DNA of 64,000 nt, taken from contig NZ_FNWQ01000004.1 in assembly GCF_900108365.1 (NCBI RefSeq), positions 248,001 to 312,000 of the forward strand. The letters run 5' to 3'. The DNA is from Chryseobacterium culicis. Lineage in GTDB: Bacteria; Bacteroidota; Bacteroidia; Flavobacteriales; Weeksellaceae. The notes below the pieces were generated by a model. The model was not told the DNA's origin. It saw nothing but the letters and a program-made list of their open reading frames with translations, and made no database searches. The position numbers and the translations under genes are program-made. Below are positions 53,589 through 63,487 of this stretch, one piece after another. How positions within the stretch are numbered: position 1 is the stretch's first letter; the number at the start of each line of letters is the position of its first letter.

Positions 53589-54575
53589 ATGTTGACAGAT
53601 AAATTTGGAAGGCATATCAATTATCTCAGGCTTGCTGTTGTAGACCGGTGTAATCTCCGATGTACGTACTGTATGCCGGAAAAAGGTCTTAACTGGATAA
53701 AACAGGATGAATTAATGACTGATGAAGAAATGCTCAGAATATGTTCTGTATTTACAGATATGGGAGTGGATAAAATCAGAATTACCGGAGGCGAACCCTT
53801 TGTGAGAAAAAACAGCATTGAACTTATTCAAAAAATATCAAAGCTAAACGGACTCTCTGATCTCAGTATTACAACCAATGGTCTTCTCACCGAACAATAT
53901 ATTCCCCAATTAAAAAAGTATGGAATACAATCTGTCAATTTAAGTTTAGATACCCTTGACAGCGACCGTTTTTTCAAAATTACACGAAGAAACAGTTTCA
54001 ATAAAGTGATGAAGACCTTCGATCGCTTATTGGAGCATGATATCAAAGTAAAGATCAATACCGTGGTGATGGAAGGGCAGAATATTGAGGATATTATTCC
54101 ATTGGTCCTGCTTACAAAAGATCTGCCTGTAGATGTCCGCTTCATTGAAGAAATGCCTTTTAACGGCAGCAATACAGAGGTTTCCCTCCAATGGAATTTC
54201 GCCCGGATTTATCATCACATTAAAGAGCAGTTCCCTGAAATTCAAAAGACTGAAGACCCTAAGGGCTCAACATCTAACAACTATAAGATTCCTGGTTTTT
54301 TAGGCGGTATCGGAATTATTGCAGCGTACACCCGTTCATTTTGCGGAGACTGCAACAGAATAAGAATCACTCCTTCAGGGATCCTGAGAACCTGCCTGTA
54401 TGAACAAGGCGGAGTGAACCTTAAAAATGAAATCCGTGCCGGAAAAACAGACAAAGAGCTGAAAGACATCATTATCAACACTATACATAAAAAGCCAAAA
54501 GACGGATGGGAAGCTGAAAAATTGAATCTAAGTTCTTCCCATATTCATCAGTCAATGGCAACAATTGGAGGTTAA
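53589..54575 (+). CDS. moaA: GTP 3',8-cyclase MoaA
   Basis: A radical SAM enzyme for the first step of molybdopterin synthesis. The SAM cluster is CNLRCTYC (with YCMPEKG), the second cluster at the C-terminal side is CGDCNRIRITPSGILRTC, and the tail ends in Gly-Gly, as the family requires. The start is ATG 53589 (MLTDKFGRHINYLR); the upstream TTG lies before the -7 box. First of five cofactor genes; moeA starts 2 bp after it. Confidence 0.95.
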   Translation: MLTDKFGRHINYLRLAVVDRCNLRCTYCMPEKGLNWIKQDELMTDEEMLRICSVFTDMGVDKIRITGGEPFVRKNSIELIQKISKLNGLSDLSITTNGLLTEQYIPQLKKYGIQSVNLSLDTLDSDRFFKITRRNSFNKVMKTFDRLLEHDIKVKINTVVMEGQNIEDIIPLVLLTKDLPVDVRFIEEMPFNGSNTEVSLQWNFARIYHHIKEQFPEIQKTEDPKGSTSNNYKIPGFLGGIGIIAAYTRSFCGDCNRIRITPSGILRTCLYEQGGVNLKNEIRAGKTDKELKDIIINTIHKKPKDGWEAEKLNLSSSHIHQSMATIGG

Positions 54576-54577
54576 TT

Positions 54578-55777
54578 ATGGAAATGATCAGTGTACAACA
54601 GGCAGAAGAAATGATCTCTTCTCAAATAAAAGACTTCGGAAATGAAGAAATCTCCTATGAAAATGCATTAGGAAGAATTTTGGCAGAGGATATCAGGACA
54701 GACCGTGACCTGCCTCCTTTTGACAGACCAACAGTAGACGGAATTGCGATAAGTTTTGATTCCTATGAAGAAGGAATTAAAACCTTTACCATCAAAGCTG
54801 TGCAGGCCGCCGGAGAACATCCTGTTTCCATTGGAAATAAAAACGAATGTATCGAAATCATGACGGGTGCGGCTCTCCATTCTTCGGCGGACACTGTTAT
54901 CCGTTATGAGGATATTTCGATGAGCGGTACAAGTGCAGTACTTAATACGGATATCAAAAAAGGACAGAATATTCATTTCAAAGGAAAAGATAAAAAAGCA
55001 GATGAAATACTGGTAAAAGCTGGTGAAATCATCACTCCAGCGATTCTCGGAATTGCTGCATCTGTAGGAAAAACGCTTTTATCCGTAAAAAAACTGCCCA
55101 AAATTGTGATTATTTCTACCGGAGATGAAATGGTTCCGCCGGAAACCACTCCCACTCCATTTCAGCTAAGACGTTCCAATGGAATTACCATCCGGTCTGT
55201 TTTAGAAAAATACAGAATCAAAGCAGAGGTGCTGCATTGGAATGACGATTTTGAATTCATCAGAAAAGAGCTCTCCCAATGTATTGAAAAGTATGATATT
55301 CTGCTGATGAGCGGCGGCGTTTCGATGGGAAAATTTGATTATCTCCCGAAAGCATGTGAAGAGCTGGGTGTAAAAAAACTTTTTCATAAAATAAAACAAA
55401 GGCCCGGAAAACCCTTCTGGTTTGGAAAAAGCCGCAATCAAAAATTGATTTTCGCATTTCCGGGAAATCCTGTTTCGGTATTCATGTGTCTTCACAGGTA
55501 TTTTATCCCCTGGCTGGAAAGATCTCTGGGAATTTCTGTTCCCGTTAATTATGCCGTTTTACAAAACGATATAAATGTTCCTTTTCCGCTGCAGTATTTT
55601 GCTCAGGTAAAGCTTAGTATCAGCCAGTCGGGGCAATTATTGGCAGAATCAATAAACACAAATGGATCCGGAGATTTTTCCCACCTTGCAGAAACTCATG
55701 CCTTCATGGAACTTCCCCTGGAAAAAACCGAATTTAAAAAAGGCGAAGTGTATACAATCTGGAAATATAATTTTTGA
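54578..55777 (+). CDS. moeA: Molybdopterin molybdenumtransferase MoeA
   Basis: Inserts molybdenum into adenylylated molybdopterin. 399 residues: ENALGRILAEDI, DLPPFDRPTVDGIA, the domain III motif STGDEMVPP and SGGVSMGKFDY, then FAFPGNPVSVFMC. Tight operon position between moaA and moaC (2 and 3 bp gaps). Confidence 0.95.
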   Translation: MEMISVQQAEEMISSQIKDFGNEEISYENALGRILAEDIRTDRDLPPFDRPTVDGIAISFDSYEEGIKTFTIKAVQAAGEHPVSIGNKNECIEIMTGAALHSSADTVIRYEDISMSGTSAVLNTDIKKGQNIHFKGKDKKADEILVKAGEIITPAILGIAASVGKTLLSVKKLPKIVIISTGDEMVPPETTPTPFQLRRSNGITIRSVLEKYRIKAEVLHWNDDFEFIRKELSQCIEKYDILLMSGGVSMGKFDYLPKACEELGVKKLFHKIKQRPGKPFWFGKSRNQKLIFAFPGNPVSVFMCLHRYFIPWLERSLGISVPVNYAVLQNDINVPFPLQYFAQVKLSISQSGQLLAESINTNGSGDFSHLAETHAFMELPLEKTEFKKGEVYTIWKYNF

Positions 55778-55780
55778 ATC

Positions 55781-56257
55781 ATGACAGACTTTTCACATCT
55801 TAATAAAAAAGAGCAGCCAGGTATGGTAAATGTAGGCAGCAAAAAAATCACCCACCGTAAAGCAGTTGCCAAAGCCATAGTTTCACTGCCGGAGAATATT
55901 CTTACGGCCCTTCAGAAAGATGATTTCAAAACGAAAAAGGGATCTGTATTTCAAACCGCAATCATTGCCGGAATAATGGCTGCCAAAAAAACAGGTGACC
56001 TTATCCCGCTTTGCCACCCGATTGGTATGGATAACTGTGAAATAGATATCGAAGTGAATAGTCAAAACGAGGTTGAGATCTATTGTACTGCTGAAGTACA
56101 GGCAAAAACAGGAATTGAAATGGAAGCACTTACAGGAGCATCCGTTGCAGCCCTTACCATTTATGATATGTGCAAGGCCATGAGCCAGGATATTGTAGTA
56201 AAAGAAATAAAGCTAATTGAAAAAACAGGAGGAAAAAATGATTTCAAAAGAGACTGA
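55781..56257 (+). CDS. moaC: Cyclic pyranopterin monophosphate synthase MoaC
   Basis: Works with MoaA to form cPMP. 158 residues with PLCHPIGMDNCEID, GMVNVGSKK, and the catalytic-loop CTAEVQAKTGIEMEAL and DMCKAMSQDI. Its 3' end overlaps mobA. Confidence 0.96.
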   Translation: MTDFSHLNKKEQPGMVNVGSKKITHRKAVAKAIVSLPENILTALQKDDFKTKKGSVFQTAIIAGIMAAKKTGDLIPLCHPIGMDNCEIDIEVNSQNEVEIYCTAEVQAKTGIEMEALTGASVAALTIYDMCKAMSQDIVVKEIKLIEKTGGKNDFKRD

Positions 56258-56840
56258 TTTACCCCAACTAAACGGATTGGTACTCGCGGGTGGAAAAAGT
56301 GTACGGATGGGAAATCCGAAGGACAAAATCAACTGGCATGGAAAAGAACAAAAATACTATGCAGCTGATCTTCTGGCTCCTTTTTGTGATGAAGTTTACA
56401 TTTCATGCAGACAGGATCAGCTTGAAAATTTCAATTCTGAATACAATGCTCTTACCGACACTTTTTTACAGATGGGTCCGTTTGGCGGCATACTTTCCGC
56501 ACTACGTTCTCAGAGAGACAAAGCCTGGCTGGTTGTAGCATGTGATCTTCCCCTGCTCGATAAAAATTCATTAGAATTTCTGATACAATCCAGAGATCCG
56601 GAAAAAGCGGCAACCACGTATGAAAGTCCTTTTGATGGATTGCCGGAACCATTGATCACCATCTGGGAACCTAAAAGCTACCCCTTGCTCCTTAATTTTT
56701 TAGGAACAGGAAATACATGTCCGAGAAAAGTACTGCTCAATAGCGATACATTGATTCTCAAACCTGCTAACCCGGATGCTTTAATGAATGTAAATACTCC
56801 TGAAGACATGAAAAAGGCTCAGGAACTTTTAAGAAAATAA
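56238..56840 (+). CDS. mobA: Molybdenum cofactor guanylyltransferase MobA
   Basis: Joins GMP to molybdopterin. The nucleotidyltransferase start LVLAGGKSVRMGNPKDKI is present, with MGPFGGI and VVACDLPLLDKN. I take ATG 56238, overlapping moaC by 20 bp; an in-frame ATG at 56217 would add seven residues. About 200 residues, normal. Implies use of a guanine-dinucleotide cofactor, as in the DMSO-reductase/formate dehydrogenase family downstream. Confidence 0.9.
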   Translation: MISKETDLPQLNGLVLAGGKSVRMGNPKDKINWHGKEQKYYAADLLAPFCDEVYISCRQDQLENFNSEYNALTDTFLQMGPFGGILSALRSQRDKAWLVVACDLPLLDKNSLEFLIQSRDPEKAATTYESPFDGLPEPLITIWEPKSYPLLLNFLGTGNTCPRKVLLNSDTLILKPANPDALMNVNTPEDMKKAQELLRK

Positions 56841-56848
56841 ATTGACTT

Positions 56849-57889
56849 ATGAGTGAATCATTTGAACGCTATCATTGTCAGATTGCTTTACCAGGATTTG
56901 GAATTTCCTCTCAGGAATCGCTTAAAAATGCCAGGATACTGATTGTTGGCATGGGTGGTCTGGGCTGTCCCTCGGCTCAATATCTTGCTTCTTCAGGGAT
57001 AGGAACCATTGGTATTGCGGATGATGATACCGTTTCAGAAAGTAATCTTCACCGGCAGATTTTATATACCCCTAATGACATCGGCATGTATAAGGTAGAT
57101 GTTGCAGCAAAAAAACTGCTACAGCAAAATCCTTCTATTGCAGTCATTCCCTATCGTATTAAAGTTACCTCTTCCAATGTAATGAACTTAATATCCGAAT
57201 TTGATCTGATTATTGAAGGTACAGATAATTTTGAAACCAAATGTTTACTGAACGACGCCTGTGTATTAACCGGAAAACCTTTGGTTTATGGTGCAATCTA
57301 TCAGTTTGAAGGACAGGTAAGCATCTTGAATGTTTTGCAGGAAGACGGTTCCTATTCTCCCAACTACAGGGATATTTTTCCTGATGCAGAAAATTCGCAG
57401 GTGCCCAACTGCAGAGAAGGCGGAGTAATTCCTACACTGGCTGGAATGGTAGGATGCATGCAGGCCAATGAAGCCATAAAATATCTTACCCGATCCAATG
57501 ATCTCTTAGCCGGGAAGCTGTGGATGATCAATATGATGAGTGGCAGAACACAAGTCATTAAGTTAAAAAATTCATCTTTTCAGATTACAGACCTACCTCA
57601 AACTGTTGAGCTCATTACTTTTGAAGAGCTGAGTCAGTCAAAGGACGATTTTGAGATCATTGATGTGCGGAGCCTGGAAGAACATGAGCATTTCAATATC
57701 GGAGGAAGCAATATCCCTGTTGAACTGTTAGAGCAGCATCTTGATTCAATTTCCGGCCGGTCAAAACCTGTTTTATTCTATTGCCAGTCTGGAAAGCGCA
57801 GTTCGGAGGCAGTACGAAAAATAAAAAAAGTTTTCCCGGATAAAGAAGTATTTTCTTTAAAAGGAGGAATCCGGAGCATCAGTCAATAA
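56849..57889 (+). CDS. MoeB/ThiF-type adenylyltransferase with rhodanese domain
   Basis: It activates a sulfur-carrier C-terminus (MoaD or ThiS type) by adenylylation. E1-like domain (residues 1-245): GMGGLGCPSAQYLASSGIG, DDDTVSESNLHRQILY, GTDNFETKCLLND. Rhodanese domain (from about 260): DFEIIDVRSLEEHEHF and the loop CQSGKRS. The region where MoeB proteins usually have the first Cys-x-x-Cys (around YSPNYRDIFP) lacks cysteines. Last of the plus-strand cofactor genes; its end overlaps the bestrophin gene by 11 bp tail to tail. Confidence 0.88.
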   Translation: MSESFERYHCQIALPGFGISSQESLKNARILIVGMGGLGCPSAQYLASSGIGTIGIADDDTVSESNLHRQILYTPNDIGMYKVDVAAKKLLQQNPSIAVIPYRIKVTSSNVMNLISEFDLIIEGTDNFETKCLLNDACVLTGKPLVYGAIYQFEGQVSILNVLQEDGSYSPNYRDIFPDAENSQVPNCREGGVIPTLAGMVGCMQANEAIKYLTRSNDLLAGKLWMINMMSGRTQVIKLKNSSFQITDLPQTVELITFEELSQSKDDFEIIDVRSLEEHEHFNIGGSNIPVELLEQHLDSISGRSKPVLFYCQSGKRSSEAVRKIKKVFPDKEVFSLKGGIRSISQ

Positions 57890-58796
57890 TATTCTGAGTT
57901 ACTTTCTTAGATACGGCTATCTGATCTCCTGCTATTTCATGAATGGTTTCGTCAATCATAATGCACATGCTGTTCAGAGCAAGATCATTTGCATCAGTTC
58001 CAAAAGGCTCTTCAATCTCGTCGGCAATTGCCTCAAAAGCGACAAAGGTGTAAGCTACAAATACAACAATAAGCGGTGTAAACCACCCTAGTGAATCTAC
58101 GAGCCCGAAAGGTAACAGAAAACAATAAATATACACTGTACGGTGCAGCAAAACTCTGTAGCTGTAAGGAATCGGGGTTGAGATGATTCTTTCACATCCT
58201 CCCAATATATCAGAAAGCTTATCCAGGTTCTCATCAAAACGAGCCTGCAGGATAGAATCTATGCAGCCTTTTTCTTTTAACTCCTGCACCCATTCACCCA
58301 AAAGCCGGAGAATGACTGCCGGTTTATATTTTGACGAAGCAACTGTTTCCAGATGGTTCTCATCGAGTCTTGATTTTAAATCATCATAAGAATCTGTTCC
58401 TCTCAGCTGATGCTTTAAAGCAAAAACAAAAGCAGCCAGAAGCTGAACAAACCTGTACACAGAAATCTGATCATCATCTTTATTTTTCAAAGTCATAGCC
58501 TGGCGGGTCAATGCACGTGCCGTATTCAACAAAGCTCCCCAGAGCTTGCGCCCTTCCCAGAACCTGTCATAGCTGGCATTGTTCCTGAATCCTAAAAACA
58601 GAGCCAGTACAAAACCAAACAGGGTAAGCGGTGCGGGATTTAAGGGAACTTTAAATGATAAAATAGTTCCATGGAAATAGGTCACCAGTAGAGAAAGCAG
58701 TAAGAGCAATCCCAAACGGGGAAGCAAGGCCGGCAAAACAGAGCCGTGCCATACAAATAGCATTCTGAACCAGTGTTCCTTTTTTCTTATGATCAT
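57879..58796 (-). CDS. Bestrophin-family ion channel
   Basis: A 305-residue membrane protein with the bestrophin/UPF0187 pattern: LGFRNNASYDRFWEGRKLWG and FGTDANDLALN at the end, with two N-terminal and two later hydrophobic helices. Homologues are anion or cation channels. Converges on moeB. Confidence 0.88.
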   Translation of the reverse strand: MIIRKKEHWFRMLFVWHGSVLPALLPRLGLLLLLSLLVTYFHGTILSFKVPLNPAPLTLFGFVLALFLGFRNNASYDRFWEGRKLWGALLNTARALTRQAMTLKNKDDDQISVYRFVQLLAAFVFALKHQLRGTDSYDDLKSRLDENHLETVASSKYKPAVILRLLGEWVQELKEKGCIDSILQARFDENLDKLSDILGGCERIISTPIPYSYRVLLHRTVYIYCFLLPFGLVDSLGWFTPLIVVFVAYTFVAFEAIADEIEEPFGTDANDLALNSMCIMIDETIHEIAGDQIAVSKKVTQNIID

Positions 58797-58854
58797 TGCT
58801 AATTATAAAGACAGATAAGTTTTCCTGTCATTTTTTACAAATTTATCACATTCT

Positions 58855-60105
58855 TCAGGATTCTGAAGCAGAAAGCTCTTTTTTCAAAGCATTTATATTT
58901 CTTTTCATGAATAACGAAACAATAAAAGCGATCACAAAAAGCCCGGAGAAAACCTGTAGTGTTGTAGTAAGAGAACCTGTTTGTTCTTTAACAAAGTCGT
59001 AGATTGAAGGCCCGGCCACTCCTGCCAAGGCCCAGGCTGTAAGTACCAAGCCATGGATTGCTCCCAGCTGCTTTGTTCCAAACAAATCTCCCAGGAATGC
59101 CGGCAATGTAGAAAAACCTCCGCCATATATTGTAATAACCATAAAAAGAATAATGAGAAAGGCCACTTCGATAGAAATCTGTGGTAAAAAGTAATAGGCC
59201 GGTACCTGAAGAGCAAAAAACAGAATATAGGTGTTGGAACGTCCCAGATAATCAGATAAACTTGACCATAATAGCCTTCCCACCCCATTAAAAACTCCGA
59301 TTAAGCCAACAATACCGGCCGCCTGTAAAGCCGTGTACCCCAGCTTTTCCTGAGTCATAGGACTTGCCGCTGCAATAATTGCAATTCCGCAAGTGATGTT
59401 GATAAACATCATGATCCAGATGTAATAAAAGCGTTTGGTTTTCAGCGCAGTTTTCGCATCAATATAAGCAATGTCTTTTTGTACAGTTTTGCTCTCAGCT
59501 AAACTGAAACCTTCCGGAACATAGCCTTGCGGCGGTCTTTCAATATAACTGGAAGACAGAAGAATAACGATGAGATAAATTGTTCCCAAAATATAAAAAG
59601 CTTTTGCAACGCCTACTTTTTCAAACAAGATCTGCATGAACGGTCCAAATATCAGTGCCGCAAAGCCAAAACCCATGATCGCCATTCCTGTTGCCAGCCC
59701 GCGCCTGTCCGGAAACCATTTAACCAAAGTACTTACAGGAGTAATATATCCTATTCCTAAGCCAATTCCTCCAATAAAACCATAGCAAAATAAAAATAAA
59801 GGAAGTGATCCGAGTTGTACAGCCAATCCGGAACCTAATATTCCGGACCCATAGAAGATTCCGGCAACAGTTCCGCTTCTTCCGGGGCCTACCTTTTCAA
59901 CCCAGGTTCCCATAAATGCTGCGGATAACCCGAGCAGTAAAATAGCAATTTTAAATGCCCATTTTATGGTTCCTTCATCCACATTAAGGATTTTTCCTAC
60001 AGGATTGGTCATTACGGAATAAGCATAAACGGAACCAATAGAGATATGGATTCCTACGGCTGATGCTGCAATCAGCCAGCGATTTTTGAGTTTTAATTTT
60101 TTCAT
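58855..60105 (-). CDS. OFA-family MFS transporter
   Basis: A 416-residue twelve-helix transporter of the oxalate/formate antiporter family. Landmarks: GSVYAYSVMTNPV, GIGYITPVSTLVKWFPDRRG, GFGFAALIFGP, and YGGGFSTLPAFLGDLFG. Specific substrate is not known; formate or another small carboxylate would suit its neighbour, the FdhF-like gene (inference). 104-bp spacer to the next gene. Confidence 0.9.
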   Translation of the reverse strand: MKKLKLKNRWLIAASAVGIHISIGSVYAYSVMTNPVGKILNVDEGTIKWAFKIAILLLGLSAAFMGTWVEKVGPGRSGTVAGIFYGSGILGSGLAVQLGSLPLFLFCYGFIGGIGLGIGYITPVSTLVKWFPDRRGLATGMAIMGFGFAALIFGPFMQILFEKVGVAKAFYILGTIYLIVILLSSSYIERPPQGYVPEGFSLAESKTVQKDIAYIDAKTALKTKRFYYIWIMMFINITCGIAIIAAASPMTQEKLGYTALQAAGIVGLIGVFNGVGRLLWSSLSDYLGRSNTYILFFALQVPAYYFLPQISIEVAFLIILFMVITIYGGGFSTLPAFLGDLFGTKQLGAIHGLVLTAWALAGVAGPSIYDFVKEQTGSLTTTLQVFSGLFVIAFIVSLFMKRNINALKKELSASES

Positions 60106-60209
60106 ATTTGTGTTGTTTTTTTAAAAAATTTCATCTGCCAAACTCCATACAGACTGTACGAATGCTGAATATTATCAGCACCCGAGGGAACATCATTTTC
60201 ATCTTATAA

Positions 60210-60704
60210 CTACTGTTTACTACTGCCTATCACAATTTCTGTAACCTGATAAGAACTTCTTGCGGGCTTTTTTTCGCCTTCTGCAATCATACGGAGCGGA
60301 CCTTTGCCTTCCGGCAATGGTTTTCCGTCTATGGTGTCAGCAATAATAACATTTTTATTCTGAATGGAAGGGTCAAGCTCTGCAAGGGAAAACAGAACCT
60401 GATAACCATCTGAAGATTTTATCACTACATATTTTGAAAGATTGTCTTTCCCGTGAAGTGCTTTTCCTGACGGAACTCCTGCTTTTTCCAAAATTTCAAT
60501 AACCGGAACTCCTGTAAAAGTATGAGGATTTCCTTCTTTATCCTTCATTACAGCTTCTTTTCGGGTCATTTTTGAGAGGTCTGACAAACGCAGCTCCAAT
60601 GGTGTTGCAGCTTCACCTGAAATCTTCAGTGTAAAGCCAGTTTGCGCGGAGACAATACTGCACAAAGAGAATGCGGAAAGAAAAAGCAGTTTTTTCACTG
60701 ACAT
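60210..60704 (-). CDS. Small secreted molybdopterin-fold protein
   Basis: A 164-residue protein with a signal peptide (MSVKKLLFLSAFSLCSIVSAQ). The remainder matches part of the oxidoreductase molybdopterin-binding domain: FTGVPVIEILEKAGVPSG and EGKGPLRMIAEGEK. The cofactor-binding Cys of sulfite-oxidase-type proteins is not seen, so it may not hold the cofactor. 8 bp after the FdhF-like gene, same strand. Confidence 0.8.
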   Translation of the reverse strand: MSVKKLLFLSAFSLCSIVSAQTGFTLKISGEAATPLELRLSDLSKMTRKEAVMKDKEGNPHTFTGVPVIEILEKAGVPSGKALHGKDNLSKYVVIKSSDGYQVLFSLAELDPSIQNKNVIIADTIDGKPLPEGKGPLRMIAEGEKKPARSSYQVTEIVIGSSKQ

Positions 60705-60712
60705 ACTTAGTA

Positions 60713-63109
60713 TTATTGTAGATTAGTTCCTGCTGCAGCCATGATATGTTCATCAATTCTTTTAAAAATATCAGGACTGTGCTTACGGATTTTAATGCGT
60801 ACATACTTGGAAGCGGGCATATTAGCACCATTCACTACATTATTGATGGATACCAAAACATTGGTTTCCGGAAAATAAGTCATTGTACTTTTCTGTGGAA
60901 TAGGATATTTCACAACAATGAAGAGAGGGGCAATTCTTTCAATCCCGTCATCATAGTTGAAAAGATCTACGTGATCTCCTTCATTAAGTCCGGCTTTTTC
61001 AATATCCTTTTCATTCATCATCACAATTCTTCTTTCATTAAAGATACCGCGGTACCGGTCATTCAAACCATATACAACTGTATTGAACTGATCATGGGTT
61101 CTGGTTGTTCCCATTAAATACTCGTCCTCAGCAAGCGAATTATCCGGCACAGCTGTTATATTGAAAGCGGCTTTTCCTGGATGAGATTCACTGTTGAAGA
61201 CACCATCCCTTGGACCATTCGGAAGGTAAAAACCTCCTTTCTGAATGACTCTTTTATTATAGTTTTCAAATCCCGGAATGCATTGTTCTATATCATGACG
61301 GATAGCATCATAACTGTTGATGAATTTATCCCAATTGATCACGGAGCGTTTACCTAAAACGGCTTTTGCCATTCTGCAGGCAACATGAGCCTCGTTGATG
61401 AGATGTTCTGAAATAGGATCCAGAACGCCTTTGGAAGCTTCTACAACTCCCATTGAGTTTTCTGTGCTTACATGTTGGATTTCTCCATTAATGATATCTT
61501 TTTCGCTGCGGGAAATCACTGGCAGAATAAGTGCTTCTTTACCATGAATCAGATGGTTTCGGTTCAGCTTTATAGAAACAATTACCGACATTTCCAGGCT
61601 GCGCATTGCTTCTGCCGTAAAGGTTGTATCCGGTGCGGCTGAAAGGAAATTACCTCCCATACAGAACATAAATTTCACTTTTCCCTCATGCATCGCTTTA
61701 AGCGCATTGACAACATCATATCCTCCTTTTCTTGGTACTTCAAAACCGTAATACTCCTGAAGCTTATCCAATTGCGCGGTAGTGGGATGGTGATTAATAA
61801 GTAATGTTCTGTTACCCTGTACATTACTGTGACCACGAACAGGGCATGCTCCTCCTCCACGGATTCCTATGCTTCCTTTCATTAATAAGAGATTCACAAT
61901 ATTATAGATCATTTCCACACCATTATGCTGCTGCGTAATTCCCATGCCCCAGCACACAATCATACGTTTTCTGGAAGCGATCATTTGTGCGGCTTCCCGT
62001 AAGTTCTCAACGGGAATTCCGCATTCTTCCGATAAAAAATTAAGATCGTACCTTTTTAATTCTTCCGTCAATTCGTTGAAGCCCGCTGTTTTATCCGCTA
62101 TGAAATCCTGATCAAGAACTTTTCCGGGATTTTTCGCTTCTTCTTCCAATACCAGAATTTGAAGGGCTTTTAAAAGCGCCATATCTCCATTGATCCTAAC
62201 GGGCAGATAAAGGTCCGACAGTTCAAAAGGTTTATTAAGTAGAGCACGGACTTCCTGAGGGTCTTTGAAACCTTTTAAACCTGCTTCAGGAAGTGGGTTG
62301 ATAGCTATAATTTTTGCACCGTTCTTCTTCCCTTTTGTGAGTGCGGAAAGCATTCTTGGTGAATTGGTTCCCGGATTCTGCCCTATAATAACGATAAGGT
62401 CCGTATCATAAAAGTCTTCCAGTTTTACAGTTCCTTTTCCTATACCTATGCTTCTTGACAGTGCATAGCCGGAAGTCTCGTGGCACATATTGGAGCAATC
62501 CGGAAAATTATTGGTTCCGAATTCCCGGGCGAACAGCTGATATACCCAGGTTGCTTCATTACTTGTTCTTCCCGATGTATAAAATATGGCTTCATCAGGT
62601 GAATCCAGCGCATTTAACTTTTCCGAAATTTTGGAAAAAGCATCATCCCAGCTTATTGGCTGATAATGCGTTCCTCCTTTTGGCAGATACATGGGTTCTT
62701 CAATCCTTCCCAACTGACTGATTTCAAAATCTGTCATTTTTGCCAGATCATATACTGAATTTTCTTTAAAAAATGCTCCTCCAATTTTTTTTGAAGTGGC
62801 TTCTTCAGCCAGGGCTTTTGCTCCGTTTTCACAGTATTCGCCCAGACGGGAACGCTCGTCATCCGGATCGGGCCATGCACAGCTCGGACAATCGAAACCA
62901 TCAAACTGATTCATACTGAAAAGCGCCCTTCCGCCACGGAGAACCGATGCATTAAGTACGAGCTGATCCATTGAGTGAATCACAGCAGGAACTCCTGCTG
63001 CCCAGCTTTTTGGAGGTTTCAGATTCAGATTCAGCAGCTTATAGGGAGGTTCTGCCGAAGGTAACTGATTGTTTTCATTTTCTCTTTTGAATACCTCTTT
63101 TTTTTCCAT
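60713..63109 (-). CDS. FdhF/YdeP-family molybdopterin oxidoreductase
   Basis: A 798-residue DMSO-reductase superfamily enzyme. N-terminal FDCPSCAWPDPDDER is typical of YdeP-like members, which lack the full N-terminal four-Cys Fe-S motif. The probable metal-site segment is SNMCHETSGYALSRSIG, and IGQNPGTNSPRML and GMGITQQHNGVE are pterin-binding parts. It needs a bis-guanine-dinucleotide cofactor and probably FdhD sulfuration. Substrate unknown; formate is only one option. Confidence 0.88.
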   Translation of the reverse strand: MEKKEVFKRENENNQLPSAEPPYKLLNLNLKPPKSWAAGVPAVIHSMDQLVLNASVLRGGRALFSMNQFDGFDCPSCAWPDPDDERSRLGEYCENGAKALAEEATSKKIGGAFFKENSVYDLAKMTDFEISQLGRIEEPMYLPKGGTHYQPISWDDAFSKISEKLNALDSPDEAIFYTSGRTSNEATWVYQLFAREFGTNNFPDCSNMCHETSGYALSRSIGIGKGTVKLEDFYDTDLIVIIGQNPGTNSPRMLSALTKGKKNGAKIIAINPLPEAGLKGFKDPQEVRALLNKPFELSDLYLPVRINGDMALLKALQILVLEEEAKNPGKVLDQDFIADKTAGFNELTEELKRYDLNFLSEECGIPVENLREAAQMIASRKRMIVCWGMGITQQHNGVEMIYNIVNLLLMKGSIGIRGGGACPVRGHSNVQGNRTLLINHHPTTAQLDKLQEYYGFEVPRKGGYDVVNALKAMHEGKVKFMFCMGGNFLSAAPDTTFTAEAMRSLEMSVIVSIKLNRNHLIHGKEALILPVISRSEKDIINGEIQHVSTENSMGVVEASKGVLDPISEHLINEAHVACRMAKAVLGKRSVINWDKFINSYDAIRHDIEQCIPGFENYNKRVIQKGGFYLPNGPRDGVFNSESHPGKAAFNITAVPDNSLAEDEYLMGTTRTHDQFNTVVYGLNDRYRGIFNERRIVMMNEKDIEKAGLNEGDHVDLFNYDDGIERIAPLFIVVKYPIPQKSTMTYFPETNVLVSINNVVNGANMPASKYVRIKIRKHSPDIFKRIDEHIMAAAGTNLQ

Positions 63110-63136
63110 GATGTGTATATTTTTAAGAAATGACCA

Positions 63137-63487
63137 TTAGCATTTCATGTTGGGATTCGGGTAGTTGTCACTTTGATCTTCTAATGTATTATCAATGCAT
63201 ACAAAATCTTTTTCTATTAAGAGTTTAATGTTTCCAGCCTGTCCTTCAAAACCTACCCTGTCTGTTGAAATCCATTCTTTTATCATTGTTTCCGGCATTT
63301 TCAGCACAATTCTGTTGTCAATAAATTCCGCAGAAAGTTCTTTATTTTCTGTTTGTTCCAGAGAATAGATAAACGGTCGGTTCACAAATTCAGTAACGCT
63401 TGAAATTGTTCCGTCTACTCCCAGTTTTGCTACTTCAGATTGGGTGAGACGAAATCTTACTGAGTTATCTTTGATTCTTATTTTCAT
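63137..63487 (-). CDS. DUF7009-like protein of the fdhD operon
   Basis: A 116-residue protein starting MKIRIKDNSVRFRLTQSEV, similar to the DUF7009 type found beside fdhD in Bacteroidetes (from memory). It overlaps fdhD by 4 bp and ends 27 bp before the FdhF-like gene, so a role with this enzyme is likely. No catalytic motif seen; Cys in EKDFVCID and at the last residue. Confidence 0.65.
   Translation of the reverse strand: MKIRIKDNSVRFRLTQSEVAKLGVDGTISSVTEFVNRPFIYSLEQTENKELSAEFIDNRIVLKMPETMIKEWISTDRVGFEGQAGNIKLLIEKDFVCIDNTLEDQSDNYPNPNMKC

Noticed and set aside
60195..60235. Heptad-like TAACTAC-TGTTTAC-TACTGCC at the end of the small molybdopterin-fold gene
   Set aside because: It extends into the last codons and has no clear second arm.
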